A stretch of DNA of 64,000 nucleotides, taken from NCBI RefSeq assembly GCF_048544455.1, contig NC_133534.1:40073217-40137216 (forward strand), in the 5' to 3' direction. A model generated the notes under the pieces. That model worked only from the letters and a program-made list of their open reading frames with translations, had not been told where the DNA came from and searched no databases. Both the position numbers and the translations under genes were made by a program. Shown here piece after piece: positions 23,512-35,702 of this stretch (positions are counted from its first letter, which is position 1; each line of letters begins with the position of its first letter). The DNA is from Silene latifolia (Eukaryota; Streptophyta; Magnoliopsida; Caryophyllales; Caryophyllaceae).

Positions 23512-25924
23512 AAGATGGTGCGTAGTGATAATGGCAATGAATTCAATCGTATGGCGGGATATTTTTTCAAAAATGGCATACATTTCCAAAAGTCTTGTGT
23601 GGGCACGCCTCAACAAAATGGGCGTGTTGAACGTAAGCATCGCTATATACTCAATGTTGCTCGGGCCTTGCTTTTTCAAGGTAACCTTCCTATGAAGCTT
23701 TGGGGCGAATGTATACACACAGCTGCTTATTTAATTAATCGCACACCGTCTACTTTACTTGCTCATAAAACGCCATATGAAGTACTATTGGGCGTGCCAC
23801 CGTCTTATACGAATTTACGGGTCTTTGGTTGTTTATGTTTTGTTCATAACCAAAAAACTAGTGGCGACAAATTTGCACCAAGGAGTCATAGATGCATTTT
23901 TCTGGGGTATCCTCATAATACAAAGGGCTAGAAAGTTTATGATCTTGAGACGGAAACATTTATCATTTCTCGTGATGTTATTTTTTATGAGGATCAATTT
24001 CCTCTTGATACTGTTTCAAGCTCGCCTGATGGTCTCTCTTTTCTCGATAATTACCCTGTCGAGCCCGAATATGAGCCTTCAGTCAAGACTACTGTCGAGC
24101 CCTCCACCGAGCCTCCAACATCTGAACCTGGTCCTGCAACCGAGTCCTTTGTGTCACACACGCCTTCCACCAAGTCCTCTGTTTCCGACAGCTTAAGCAA
24201 TGATACTGTGCCTCCTATGCTTGGCCGTGGACATCGGATTAAATTCCCTAATTCCTGACTGCAGGATTATGTCCTTGATACTGCTAATAGTCCATCTCAG
24301 CCCGGCTCACCGCCCTCTCTGTCATTGCCTTCAGGTACTCCCTATTCCATAGCAAATTATGTTAATTGTACCTATTTTTCCCCTCGCCATAAAAATTTTC
24401 TCGCATCTATAACTGCAGGTCTTGAGCCACCGTCTTTCAAAGTCGCCATTCAAGATGACGGGTGGTCTAAGGCTATGCAGGATGAAATTAATGCCCTCGA
24501 GAATAATGGCACTTGGGATTTGATCGACTTTCCTCCAGATAAGAAGGCTCTTGGTTGCCATTGGGTTTATAAAATAAAATACAAGTCCGATGGATCGGTT
24601 AAGCGACTTAAAGCTCGCCTTGTTGTTTTTGGTAATCATCAAGTGGAAGGTCTTGACTACGGCGAAATCTTCGCTTCTGCTGTTAAGATGGTCACTATCC
24701 GTACTTTTCTTGCTGTCGCTGCTGTAAAAAGGTGGGAATTACACCAAATGGATGTCCATATGCCTTTCTACATGGAGATTTGATGGAAGAAGTTTATATG
24801 AAGCTCCCTCCCAATTTCAGCCATGGACATAAAGGCAAAGTTTGTCGATTAAAGAAGTCTCTGTATGGCCTCCGCCAAGCTCCTCGCTGGTGGTTCTCTA
24901 AATTGGCTGGTGTGTTGCGTAAATATGTTTCTCTCAATCTTATTCGGATTATTTGCTATTTTTATACTCAAGTGATGTTGTCCGGTTACATGTCCTTATT
25001 TATGTGGACGATCTTGTTATTGCCGGGAATTATTCCTCTACCATCTCTATTTTTAAATACTATTTACAGCGCTGCTTTCATATGAAGGATCTCGGTCCGT
25101 TAAAATACTTTCTTGGTCTTGAGGTTGCCCGCAATGCCGAAGGAATTTTCCTAAATCAACGGAAATATACACTCGATATCATCACAAAAATAGGCCTCTT
25201 GGGTGCATAGCCGGCAACCACACCCATGGAGGTCAACCATCAACTTCAAACGGATGTCAAGCCTCTTCTTGATGCGCGTGAATGATATCGACGCTTAGTC
25301 TACCTTGCCGTCACTCGTCCTGATTTATCCTTTGTCGTTCATGTCTTGTCCCAATTTATTCATCAACCACGACAAGTTCATATGGAGGCCGCCCTTCGTG
25401 TGGTTCGTTACCTCAAAGGGAGTCCGGGTCAAGGCATTTTACTGCGATCTGACAGTGATTTTACGGTGTCCGGCTGGTGTAATTCCGATTGGGGTACTTG
25501 TTCCTTAACTCGTCATTCTGTAACGGGATGGTTCGTGTTTCTTGGGAGCTCTCCTGTGTCTTGGAAAACTAAAAAGCAACACACGGTATCGCTCTCTTCT
25601 ACTGAAGCCGAATATTGATCAATGGCCGTTGTTGTGTGTGAGCTCAAATGGCTCAAAGGGTTACTCACGAGTCTGGATGTCCCTTTTTCTCTTCCTATAC
25701 TCCTGTCATGCGAGAATCACTCGGTTGTTCATCTTGCTCAAAATCCCGTCTTTCACGAACGAACGAACCATATCGAAATTGATTGTCACTTTGTCTGGGA
25801 TGCTATAACGGAGGGTCTTATTCAACCGTTTCATGTTCCTACGACTGAACAATTAGCTGATATTTTTACGAAGTCTTTGGGAGTTGGTCAATTCGACTAT
25901 CTTCTTCGCAACCGGGCATTCTGA
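23512..25924 (+). pseudogene. Copia H pol remnant: integrase, reverse transcriptase, RNase H
   Basis: Starts in the integrase core (RSDNGNEF, TPQQNGRVERKHR; the second catalytic D and the E are visible). Then the connection domain (LRVFGCLCFVHNQ), a Ser/Pro-rich linker, reverse transcriptase ([55 protein letters not shown]) and RNase H (SLSSTEAEY, IEIDCHFVWDAI, TEQLADIFTKSL) ending TGA at 25924. Stops at about 23929, 24256, 25208, 25282 and 25618 and frameshifts near 24750 and 24930 make it clearly dead. The 5' part is lost at the G junction. It belongs to a different copia lineage from A and C. Confidence 0.9.
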
Positions 25925-26329
25925 ATCTCCATGCTCCAGTTTTTTTTTTTTTTTGGGGGGGGGGGTATTACGCATAATATCGTTAACCAAACTTCATTGT
26001 ATCACTCGGCGAAGTTAACCAAACTTCATTATGTGTCTTAGCGAAGATGCTCTATTCATTAATCCCATTAATTCCATTTTTATCTTCAAAAAGATATATG
26101 GGTATTCATTTAGCCAAAATCTGATCACAAACGCATCTTCAATAGGTAAGTAACATTACAACTTAACCATAACTTTCGTATATTTTTGAAAAGCGAAATA
26201 GCAAACTGTGAACACGATCTAATGACGACCAATTATCGTTAAATAAATTCACATAAACCCAGTTTCTATTAATTGAGTGAATTTAAATATTACAGATTAA
26301 AAAAATTAAAGGAACTTTATAAATACAAA
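25925..26329 (+). repeat. Copia H polypurine tract and probable partial 3' LTR
   Basis: A T15G10 tract (25940-25966) follows the pol stop, the usual place for a polypurine tract and LTR start (tattacgcataat). A direct repeat gttaaccaaacttcatt occurs at about 25982 and 26016. The end is unclear; a Helitron-like terminus begins at 26330. Confidence 0.5.
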
Positions 26330-26359
26330 CTAGTTTTGTGACCCGTGAAATTCACGGGT
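26330..26359 (-). mobile_element. Probable Helitron 3' terminus
   Basis: On the minus strand a near-perfect hairpin ACCCGTGAA/TTCACGGGT (26341-26359, one-base loop) is followed by cacaaaa and CTAG (26333-26330), then T. This is the hairpin-CTRR-T pattern of Helitron 3' ends. The 5' TC end, and whether the LINE lies inside the same Helitron, could not be set. Confidence 0.55.
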
Positions 26360-27252
26360 TCGGTTTAAGGATCGTTCATGCATTTTCCTTTTTAGTTTTT
26401 TGATGATTTTTTCATTTTTTATTCGTGGTCTATCTCTATAATTATTTTAGCCGTTCATATTTTAGGTATGTTTTACTGAGCAAGAAGTTGAGTCGTTTCT
26501 ATGAATCGATAACAAAAATAAAGTTGACACATGAGACCCTCCACGATATCTCATACCAATATACTCATATTTTATGAAAGTAAAAGATTGGGCTTTTAAA
26601 GAGGATGATGAATTTGAATTTATGGTAAATTAATGAAAGAATTATAAGTTAGAAAAGATGGAAAGACACACAAAGCATTTGTATAAGGTTCTAATTATTG
26701 CAATATTATGATAGGGAAATTGAAAGGATAGGGCATGGTTTATTCAATAGGAGATAACATATTGTGAAAGTGTAAGAGTTGAGCTCTAACTTTTCATTAA
26801 TTTGTTGGCGTAAATTTTTTTTACCACTTTCTGTAGTAGCTTGATATTCAGTTATTTACGATTTTACGTCATTGATTAGTATTGTATTTTTTTTTATTGT
26901 AACCTACTCGTATTATTTTGTTATTCTCATTCTCATTACTTTTGTAACCAAATGATATCATTTTTGTTCAACGTCAAATTTGATATTTTTGTTAGTCAAC
27001 TTTATTAAAATGATAATACTCCGTATTAATTAAAAAACTAATAAGTAGTATTAAACATAGTTTATATACCTTTTTTTTAGTTTGGAAATAATGATGATAT
27101 TTAAGACATAAAATATTCTTCACTCATTTTCTCTTAACTATTGTAACGTTTAATTAAATAAAAATAATTTAAATAAGGTGGATATATAGATAAAACATCC
27201 ATTCTCACATTAAAAATTAAAAGTAAAAAAGATATTCTACTCATTAGTATTA
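26360..27252. other. AT-rich, no gene seen
   Basis: About 0.9 kb of AT-rich sequence between the Helitron-like terminus and the LINE tail. It may be Helitron interior. No frame with recognisable similarity. Confidence 0.55.
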
Positions 27253-27349
27253 TGTTTTTTTTTTGGTGAAATGTGAGCTTTGATTAATGAAATAATCAGA
27301 ATTACATGTAGTCCACTTTGGATAATAAAACTAGGCTTTAAAAAAAACA

Positions 27350-30300
27350 TCACATATTAAGTCCTAAGCTTACAAGAAAATCCTTATCCCCTACTAAAAC
27401 AGGCCGAGTAACAACTTGTATTAGCCTTGCCTTCACTGTAGCTTTTATCTCGTCTGCAACAATATCAGGTCTTCTCAGTTTAAGATCAACACGACAATTG
27501 TTTCTCTCCATCCAGACTGCATACCAGCAAGCCAGTCTGATCACTCTATAAACCTTCTTCTGTCTTAGATATACCAGTGACAATGCTCAAATTAATATGT
27601 AACCAATCCTCTAGCACGACAACAACCTTGGAGCTATAATCACAGCTCCCAAAGAGATGGACATGCCCTTGTTCTTCCTTCTCACAAAGAACACATCTGT
27701 TAGTATTACACAGGCCTAAAGAAAACAGCTTAGCTCTTGTGTTCAATGCTTCATGTTTGATAAGCCAGCCTATGAGAGAATGCTTAGGAGTAGCCCAGCC
27801 ATCCCAAACATCCTTATACCAGGGGATAGGGGGTGTGTTCCCTGCATCCACTGGTAACCAGAAGTGACAGTATAACCATTGGGACTTGTTAACCATTGAG
27901 TGCCCTGAAAACCAGCAGCTAGCATAGTCCTTACCTTACAGATATTCCTCCAGTTCCAGTTTGAATCTGGAGGAGGTTGATAACTGTTCCAATCTGTCCC
28001 TTTCATATACACATGGTCAATCTATAGAACCCATAGACGATCAGCTTTAGTATAGATCCAATTGACAAGTTTACCCACTGTTGCAATATTCCACACCCTA
28101 GCATCTTTCACACCTAAACCACCTTCCTTCTTGCTGCAGCAGACTTTCTTCCATGCTACAAGAGGAACCCTTTGATACTCAGCATCACCAGCCCATAAGA
28201 AATTCCTGCAAATCATTTCAATCCTACTGATAACTCCTTTAGGAATCAGAAATATTGAGGCCCAGTAATTATGCAAAGTGTTAAGAACTGAGTTAATAAG
28301 AATAAGTCTGCCTGCATAGCTTAACTTTCTAGCTCCAATTCCCCTGATTCTGCAAACAATTTTCTCAATCAAAACCTTGCAGTCACTTCTTTTTAATCTC
28401 ACTCGCCTGCCTTTGGAATACCAGGTATTTGAAAGGCAAAGAGCCTTCCTGAAAACCTGAGACTTGAATAATATCCAACTTGAGGGAAGCAGCTACACCA
28501 TTGAACACAACTTCAGATTTTGAAGTATTATCCCTCAGTCCAGAGGAGGCAGAGAAGGTAGATAAAGCCCTAAGAAGTAGCATAATAGATTGCACATCCC
28601 CTTTACAAAACATAAGGAGGTCGTCAGCAAAAAGTAGGTGAGTCGGCTTCAAGCTTTTACAAAGAGGATGGTATCTAAAGAACCATCTATTAGTAGCATA
28701 ATCCAGTATCCTTGATAAGTACTCCATACAAACACAGAAGATAAGGGGGGAAATAGGGTCACCCTGTCTAAGCCCCCTCTTTCCCTCAAAATATCCAAAA
28801 TGTGCACCATTCAAACTTAAAGAGTAAGTAGGAGAAGAAATGCAACACATCACCCAATTCTAAAACTTGCTAGGAAAATTCAAAGCATCCAACATTTGTT
28901 CCACAAATTGTCATTCAATTGAGTCATAAGCTTTTTGCAAATCTAATTTGAATAAGCACCTAGGGGACACCATACTTCTATTATAGGGCCTTACCAGGTC
29001 TTGGCAAATCAGAATATTCTCCAGAATACTTCGACCTTTAACAAATGCCCCTTGGTTCTTACTAATAATGTGGAAGTATAACAGCCAACCTATTGCACAT
29101 GATCTTTGAGATAGCTTTGTAAAGAACATTGCATCAAGAGATTGGACGAAAGTGCTTCACATTGGTAGGCATGTCCATCTTAGGAATGAGTGTAATTGTT
29201 GTAGCATTGATCTGAGTTAGTAGCTTACCAGTATCAAAAAAATTTCTAACAGCATCACACACTTCATCACCCACAATATCCCATGCATCTCTATAAAATT
29301 GGCTAGTATAACCATCTGGACCTGGTGATTTGTCCTTAGGTATACTGAAAATGCTCTTCTTGACCTCCTCAACAGTGATGGGAGTGTCTAAAATGTTCCA
29401 GTGTGCTGCTGTACAGCAAGGTCCCCTGGTGACTACATAATGCTCGACTGCCACTGTATCAGTGTGAGAGCCTAGCAAGTTCTGATAATAATCTAGAAAA
29501 GCCTTTTGTATAGTATCACCAGTGGTACAAACATTACCATTCATATCTTCTATCTGCATTACCTTATTCAGCATCACTCTCTTCTTCATAACTTGGTGAA
29601 AATAGGAAGTGTTGAGGTCCCCTGAAATTGACCACTGAATTTTTGCTTTCTGAGAAAGGAAGCTATCCCTGGCCAAAGTAAGATCCTTGAGTTCATTAGC
29701 CAGGTCATACTCTTGCTGAATCAGGTCCAAATCCCTAGGAGACTCAACCAACTTCTTTTGAATTTGTTGTAGTACAGTACCAGCAATGTTAGTACTGTTT
29801 TCAATATCAGAAAAACAATTTTTATTTAAATTCTTAAGAACAGGTTTAAGAGCCTTCAATTTCTTCACCACATTAAACATTTTAGTCCCTCTATATGACT
29901 GCTTCCACACACCATCCACACTAGCACTGAAATGCTCAGAAGCTCCCCACATATTAAAGTACTTGAAGGATTTTTTCCCATTGAATTCAACTTTCCTGTC
30001 TACAATTGTGCATGGACAGTGATCAAACATACCCTCAGGATGGAAATGGGCTATGTACTCTCCATAATGACTCATCCATTAAGGATTTCCCATTGCCCTA
30101 TCCAGTATACTATAAACTCTGTCAGTAGGTGCTTGCTTGTTAGACCAGGTAAACAATGCCCCAGTAGCCTTAATATCCTCCATTTCACATAAAGAGACAC
30201 ATTCCTGGAAGTGTTCCATCTCTGCATCTGTAGTGTTACCCCCTAATCTTTCAATTGGAGATAAAACAGTATTAAAATCTCCTACCCACAACCAAGGCAT

Positions 30301-30729
30301 AGTGCAAGTAGAAGCTGTTTCTTTCAGAAACTTCCAAAGAATAGTTCTCTCCATCAGGTCATTAAAAGCATAAATCACAGTCAGTAGAAATTTCTTGTTA
30401 TCCACTTTGGATTGAACCAACATATGGATATACTGAGAGCCATAGTTCAGAAATTGCACATCAAAACAAGTAGGATTCCAGAGCAACCAAATCCTACCCC
30501 CTTTATGCCAACTACAGTTGGTCGATATGCTCCAGCCATCACAAATTGTAGTTGCCTTATTCAGTAAATTACTAGGTTTAAGTTTAGTTTCTAATAAACC
30601 AAAAAGACCTACACCATTATTATGCATGAACCACTTAACAATCTTCTGTTTATTCAGGTCATTGAGACCCCTGACATTCCAAAATCCAAAGCTATACATG
30701 ATTAACTTGATGAGGAGGGTCCTTACCAC
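27350..30729 (-). pseudogene. LINE ORF2: endonuclease and reverse transcriptase
   Basis: Endonuclease (30729-30079) with FWNVRGLN, LLETKL, WVGDFNTVL and YSILDRAM, the usual EEP-fold catalytic positions. Then a linker and reverse transcriptase: PKDKSPGPDGYTSQFY, FKLDLQKAYDS, GLRQGDPISPLIF and the active-site block LLFADDLLMF (about 28640). The C-terminal zf-RVT region is at 27900-27550 (CNTNRCVLCEKEEQGHVHLFGSC). It nicks target DNA and copies the RNA. In-frame stops (30076-30078, about 29131) and frame changes (about 28860, 28390, 28015, 27570) break it into seven pieces, so it is inactive as written. Confidence 0.92.
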
Positions 30730-30784
30730 TGTTCTCTACCCTGAGTCTAGGTGTAGCAGAACCATTCAAAGCATCCAGATAAGT

Positions 30785-31354
30785 CTACTGACTGAACTTA
30801 CCAGAGAGCCTTACTCCCACCATATTATCCTGTCTACTGACCCACATAATTTGTTTTGCAGGTTTAGCTTTTACAGTAGGAGTGGACCTCACCATTGACA
30901 AGGGGGGGAACACTTTAGGAGTAAAGGCAAGAGGGGGCTCAGAAGTCTCAGCAGGTTGAGCTTTCTGTACAGGACTCCAAATTTGTTTAGGCTTGGGTTT
31001 GGGTTGCTGCACTTTACACCTCTGAATCTTAGGTTTCCTGCACTGGGACATGTCATGCCCTATCCCATTACAGCTAGAACATGAGATAGGATTCCACTCA
31101 TACTCCACATTAACAACAACCACATGCCCAGACTCATCCAAAAACCTAACTTTATCAACAAGCTTCTGGTTAAAAGGCACTTCAACCATAACTCTTGCAT
31201 AACTCAGACAAATCTTATCCTTAGTAGCATCATCCATACGAATAAAATTCCCCACCAATCCAGCTATCTTAGGCAAACAAGCCCCCCAAAATCTCAAGGG
31301 TATACCAGATAATCTTGCCCACACTGGAACAATATCAACTTTCTCCTTAATCAA
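30785..31354 (-). pseudogene. LINE ORF1, 5'-truncated (DUF4283 and CCHC)
   Basis: Plant LINE ORF1 RNA-binding protein. Seen: the tail of a DUF4283-type domain (PVWARLSGIPLRFW, LVGNFIRMDDATKD), then a CCHC knuckle (CSSCNGIGHDMSQC), then a Lys/Pro-rich tail. The first residues are lost at the 5' truncation; coding-like text extends a few codons upstream to about 31370. It ends 55 bases before the ORF2 start. Confidence 0.85.
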
Positions 31355-31457
31355 CTCAGATTCAGGAAGTAATTATACTAAGAGAATTAATATAAACATA
31401 TTATCGCAAATCGATATATACAATGTACTTTTGTCATCTTATCATCAAAGCAACAAT

Positions 31458-31990
31458 CACTACAAAGAAAAGCTTCCATAGCGACGGACAAATCCGTCGC
31501 AAATAACGAATCACGTCGCAAATATAGAACTTGCGACGGAATTAGCCCATCGCTTTATTTCGTCGCAAAATTTCGTTTTGCGACGGAAATTCGGTTGCAG
31601 AGTAAAATCTGCGACGGATCAAAGCGTCTGAGATGGCCGTCGCAATACATGGACCTGCGACGGAATTTCCGTCGCAGTTCACTGTTCATGCAAGGCCACG
31701 TAGGCACAAAGGTCAACCAAAAAGTCAAAATCTGCGACGGATTTTCTGTCGCAAAGTACTGTTCATGTAAGACCACGTGTCCTCCTCAGTTAACCCATTA
31801 GTGAATATCTGCGACGGATTTTCCGTCGCAAAGTACTGTTCATGTAAGGCCACGTGTCCTCCTCATTCAACCCATTAGTCAACATCTGCGACGGAAAATC
31901 CGTCGCAAATTCCGTCGCAGGGAAAAATAAATCAGGGGGTTTACAGCGTTTTTCCAGCTCCCCAATTGCTTAGAAAGCAATTACATACTC
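31458..31990 (+). mobile_element. CACTA transposon left terminus, cut by copia C
   Basis: Begins CACTACAAAGAAAAGC, the conserved CACTA (En/Spm-type) inverted-repeat start, preceded by aat as possible target sequence. A subterminal array of about fifteen TGCGACGGA / TCCGTCGCA motifs in both orientations (31480-31920) follows, as expected for transposase-binding sites. Two nearly identical blocks (ctgcgacggattttc ... gtaaggccacgtg) repeat at about 31732 and 31808. The sequence is broken at 31990 by the copia C LTR; the remainder must lie right of the window. Confidence 0.85.
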
Positions 31991-32434
31991 TGTTGGAGCT
32001 TGTGTCCTCCAAAAATTAGGGTGATAACATTTGTAAATCTCTTACAGGTTCACAAGGGTATACTTAGTATTTTAATCAGTTGATTAACGATTACCTAATA
32101 ACGGTTGGCTTGCTAGAGAGTTTGACGTTATTATCATACAGATGGCGGTGATCAACTGGTCCCTAAAGGTCACACCTATAGGATGTGTTTGAGAGATGTG
32201 GTTATAGAAATATAATCACATTGATGCCTTATATGACTAAACAGTTAGTCAATGTGTTGATGAGGAAATTATTTAATGAAAATTAAATAATATTAGTTGA
32301 GACGAATTAACTGTCAATTCGTAAATTGAATATAATAAGTTATATTTAATTAAATGTATGTAATGTTAGCTTGGACGAATTAATATGTTAATTCATATTT
32401 AAATGTAAACGGTTATATTTAATATCAGCAACAT

Positions 32435-35110
32435 GATTGTAACGCCCCGTAATTTCGAACCGTTAATATATTTCGGAAGTAATTTATTAATCAAGTAAAA
32501 TTTGATATTAATGTATTTAAAGTAAAAATAATTCAAAGAAATATAATTTTATTATATTTTGAAGAAAAGTATTTTTTTTGATAGTTTCGAAATGTTTAAA
32601 AATAGTTTAAACCGTGTAAAAACTTTTTATTTCGAAAAATGGGCATATCGGGAAAAATTACAACTCTTTTGAAAATTGGGTAAACGATTTTGGAAATGGG
32701 TCGTATGAGTATTCAATTTTCTTGTAATCTCGTGTTTAAGAACTTTGATCTTGTCGGAATTTGCAATTGACAAGCGGTTCTAATTATTATCGATACGAGC
32801 CAAAACCGACTCGTAAAATCCCGACTTAAACCCGCTCCTTCCTTTCCTCCTTTCCTTTCCCGCGGACACCCCCCCCCCCCTTCCCCTTTCTTTTTTCTGA
32901 CTTTTCTTTTCTATCTCCTTCCTTCATGTTCTAAAAACCAAAAAAACACCATTTTTGTACCAACTAAGCTTTTCAAGCCAATTTTCACCATAACTTCCTC
33001 ATTTCTTGTCGGATTTTTACAAAATTTATATTTCCGGAATCCTCTCGTCGAGATCTACAACCTAGTATGTTTTAATTTCAGTTTTCTTGAAGTTGTTTTA
33101 AGACGAATTTGGGTAATTTCGGTATTTTATACTTATTATTGTGTTTTTATTGTTTATTTAGGTGAAGAATTGGAGGACGAGTTTGGGGACTCGTATATTG
33201 TCGAAGATAGTAGCTAGTTGCTTGTTAGGGTTTGGTTTTCAAGGTGCTAATTGCTCATTTTCTAGCTTAAGGTAACATATTTCGAGTTACTCGACGAATA
33301 ATCGTCACATTCTTTGTTGTTTTTGTATGTTTTTGTGATTTTTATTTAAGTAGTTAATTTCACATAATAAAATGGGTTGCATGCATGTCTTTTGTTAGTT
33401 TTAGTACTCATATTAGTATAAAAATGGAATGGGAACGATTAAGTAATGCTTAAAACGAGTTAAAATGAACAAAAACGGAAAAATGGAGGTGTGGGAGTGG
33501 CGGCAGCAGGCCCGGCAGGCCCACGGCTGGCCCGGGTCAGCCCGTTGCTTGTTTCGCGGTTTTTCATGCTTTGTTCATCATTTTAGGTTCATTAATGTTA
33601 TAGTTAGAATAAGAATCATATGGTTAAACCTTTGAAATGAATAATGTTAGTAGTAAAGATAATGAGGTTGGTAAAATTATGCTCATATTGATAGTTATCA
33701 CATGTTAGGGTAGATTATAAAATGAAATTGTAATGATTAGGCTCAAAATGAATTTTATAGCGAGAATTTTAATGTTTTGATGATTGTGCCGAAAACTGAG
33801 CCTTAGTCCCTTTGACTGATTCGATGTCAGTTAATTGAGTGATTAGTCAGCCGCAATTTAACCCGTACCCTGTCGCAGGGCTGGGTTGCGGGTAAAAATT
33901 CGGTTGGATGAAATTTTATATGAATTGGATAATCGGCCTTTTTCTTGTTTTAGGCCATTTATCAAGTTTTTAGTTCACATGTATAGTTGGTTGAATTTAA
34001 TAGTTTCTTATATTGTAGAAACGGCCCTAGATTCCCTGAAACCTTTAATATTGTTAATATTGCTAGAAATAGAATTTGTATTGAATACTTCTTGCAGGTT
34101 GTTGTGGTTGTCATAGATAGGTCTTTATAGTCTTTGACGAGTATATGTTCACTGCTTAATAGCCTTTGTGTTCCTACTTGGTGTTATTATATCCAAGTTG
34201 GGGCATGACCTCGTTACTTATTTTGGATAGTAAGTGGTCAGCTTAAGTACTAGCCAACCCTTTGGTGGACTCCTTAGGGTACTCACTTTGTTTTAGAAAA
34301 ATTGTGGGTCTTGGGTGCGGTGGTGTGTATCCGCATGTCTAGGTCTGCGCAGATTTTAGGCTAGGGTTGTGTTGTGTCTTGGCCATGTTTTATTAATATT
34401 AACCGCTGAGCCAAGATACCGGTTCGATTACCTTCCCTACCTCGTGGTATAGACTCGAGTTACAGAGTGACTATTGACGGTGCTAAGAACTTATGCCTGT
34501 CTTTGATATATTGCCCTTTCTTGTATGGTGACTTTATGAATTGTAATAGGTGAGATGTAAGCCGGTTACAATTGATAAAGTTTGGATTACTACTTGTTAT
34601 ATGTTTCACATGATAGTTTATTTTAGTCAGTTTAGGGCTCACATGTTAGAATACTTGATAATTGAATTACTTATCATGTTGTTTACATGTTTCATTACAT
34701 GTTACATTAAATATGACGTTTTGTGGCTGGGAGGACTCGAAGTTACTCCCCACTGAATTGTGGCTTTCGTGTTTGTATAAAATGCGATTGACAGGTACTT
34801 GATGCTTAGTTGGGGTTCACGGACGAGCTAGTGAGCAAGAGAACCTTGGACTTAGTTTGTTTTTTATTTTGTAGAAACCTTTAACTTTTGGTTTTGTATA
34901 TATTTTGAAGGGACATATGTCTCCCTCTTCTATTTTGGTTTGTATCATTATATCCCCGTGTCTTTAGCGTGGTTATGTAAATTAGTTTATTAGCTCTTGC
35001 AGGTTTTTGGCACTCTTAGGTTGGAGATGTTTGTGAATGGTTTAGGAAAAATTTTAAAAATTACAGGTTTTGTCTAGTTGAACCAATTACAAACATATCC
35101 TGTCAGTTTT
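32435..35110 (+). mobile_element. Probable solo LTR (gypsy type) inside the copia C LTR
   Basis: Starts TGTAACGCCCCG, a typical gypsy LTR terminus, and runs about 2.6 kb without coding domains or a primer site. Near 34750-34800 it has CACTGAATTG and ATTGACAGGTACTTG, phrases usual in chromovirus LTR 3' parts. The right end is uncertain (a candidate is ...caattaca near 35090) and no exact target duplication was found. It could be a divergent LARD fragment. Confidence 0.5.
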
Positions 35111-35159
35111 TCCGTAGATTTTACGTGTTTAATTAACGCTATTTTTAAAGGTGTCATAA

Positions 35160-35235
35160 TGAATGTGTCGTAGTGGTAATAGTGATGGTACTCAAACCAA
35201 GAGGTTATGGGTTCAATCCTCACTAGATGACAATT
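35160..35235 (+). mobile_element. Possible tRNA-derived SINE head
   Basis: An A-box-like TGTCGTAGTGG (35166-35176) and a B-box-like GGTTCAATCCT (35210-35220), about 33 bases apart, as in the pol III promoter of plant SINEs. This text is missing from the element A LTR at the matching place. The tail is not defined; low confidence. Confidence 0.4.
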
Positions 35236-35702
35236 TATATTTAACACATTTATACATTTTTGCCAAAACCGAAAATAAGGAGATATTACTTCTTGTTATT
35301 TCGGCATTATGGGCCGAAATAGAGGAAGAAACATTCTAACCTATTTCTCTTCTCATACACGGTTAAAGGGAAGAGAGAGTAGAAGTTTCTGACCTAATTC
35401 TTTTTTTCCATTCTTGCCTCTCATCAAAAAACACAAAAACGATAAACCCTAATTTAATTTACTGAAATTTGGGGATCGATTCTAGCAACAAGTTAAGGGC
35501 ATATCTCATATCGTCTTGGGTGCAACTGATAGGCGAATATCAACTTTGATATTGTTCTTAGGCCGTATTTGCTAGGATCGAAGGTTATTTCTTAATCCTT
35601 TGTGCTTTTGTTTATGCAATTTAGTTTTATGACTCGTAATCATCACTTTATTATTCGTTATAATCCTTGAATTTTAAGGGATGCATACAGATAAATCCCA
35701 CA

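Larger units (their letters stand above)
27253..31370 (-). mobile_element. L1-type LINE, 5'-truncated
   Basis: Minus-strand non-LTR retrotransposon. The 3' end is a T run at 27253-27262 (poly-A on the element strand). ORF2 (endonuclease, reverse transcriptase, zinc-binding C-terminus) and most of ORF1 are recognisable. The 5' end lies inside ORF1 near 31370, where coding text stops, consistent with 5' truncation during target-primed reverse transcription. No clear target duplication was found. Confidence 0.9.
31991..35702 (+). repeat. Copia C 5' LTR, interrupted
   Basis: Begins TGTTGGAGCTTGTGTCC and ends ataaatcccaca before the primer site. About 440 bases precede an insertion at about 32435; LTR text resumes near 35150-35240 and aligns to the element A LTR (atgactcgtaat, gtcttgggtgcaac). 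Excluding the insert it is about 1.0 kb, like the A LTR. Confidence 0.85.

Noticed and set aside
23169..23718. Two minus-strand frames over the G LTR and copia H junction
   Set aside because: They read across LTR sequence and the antisense of integrase; the plus-strand integrase motifs are unambiguous.
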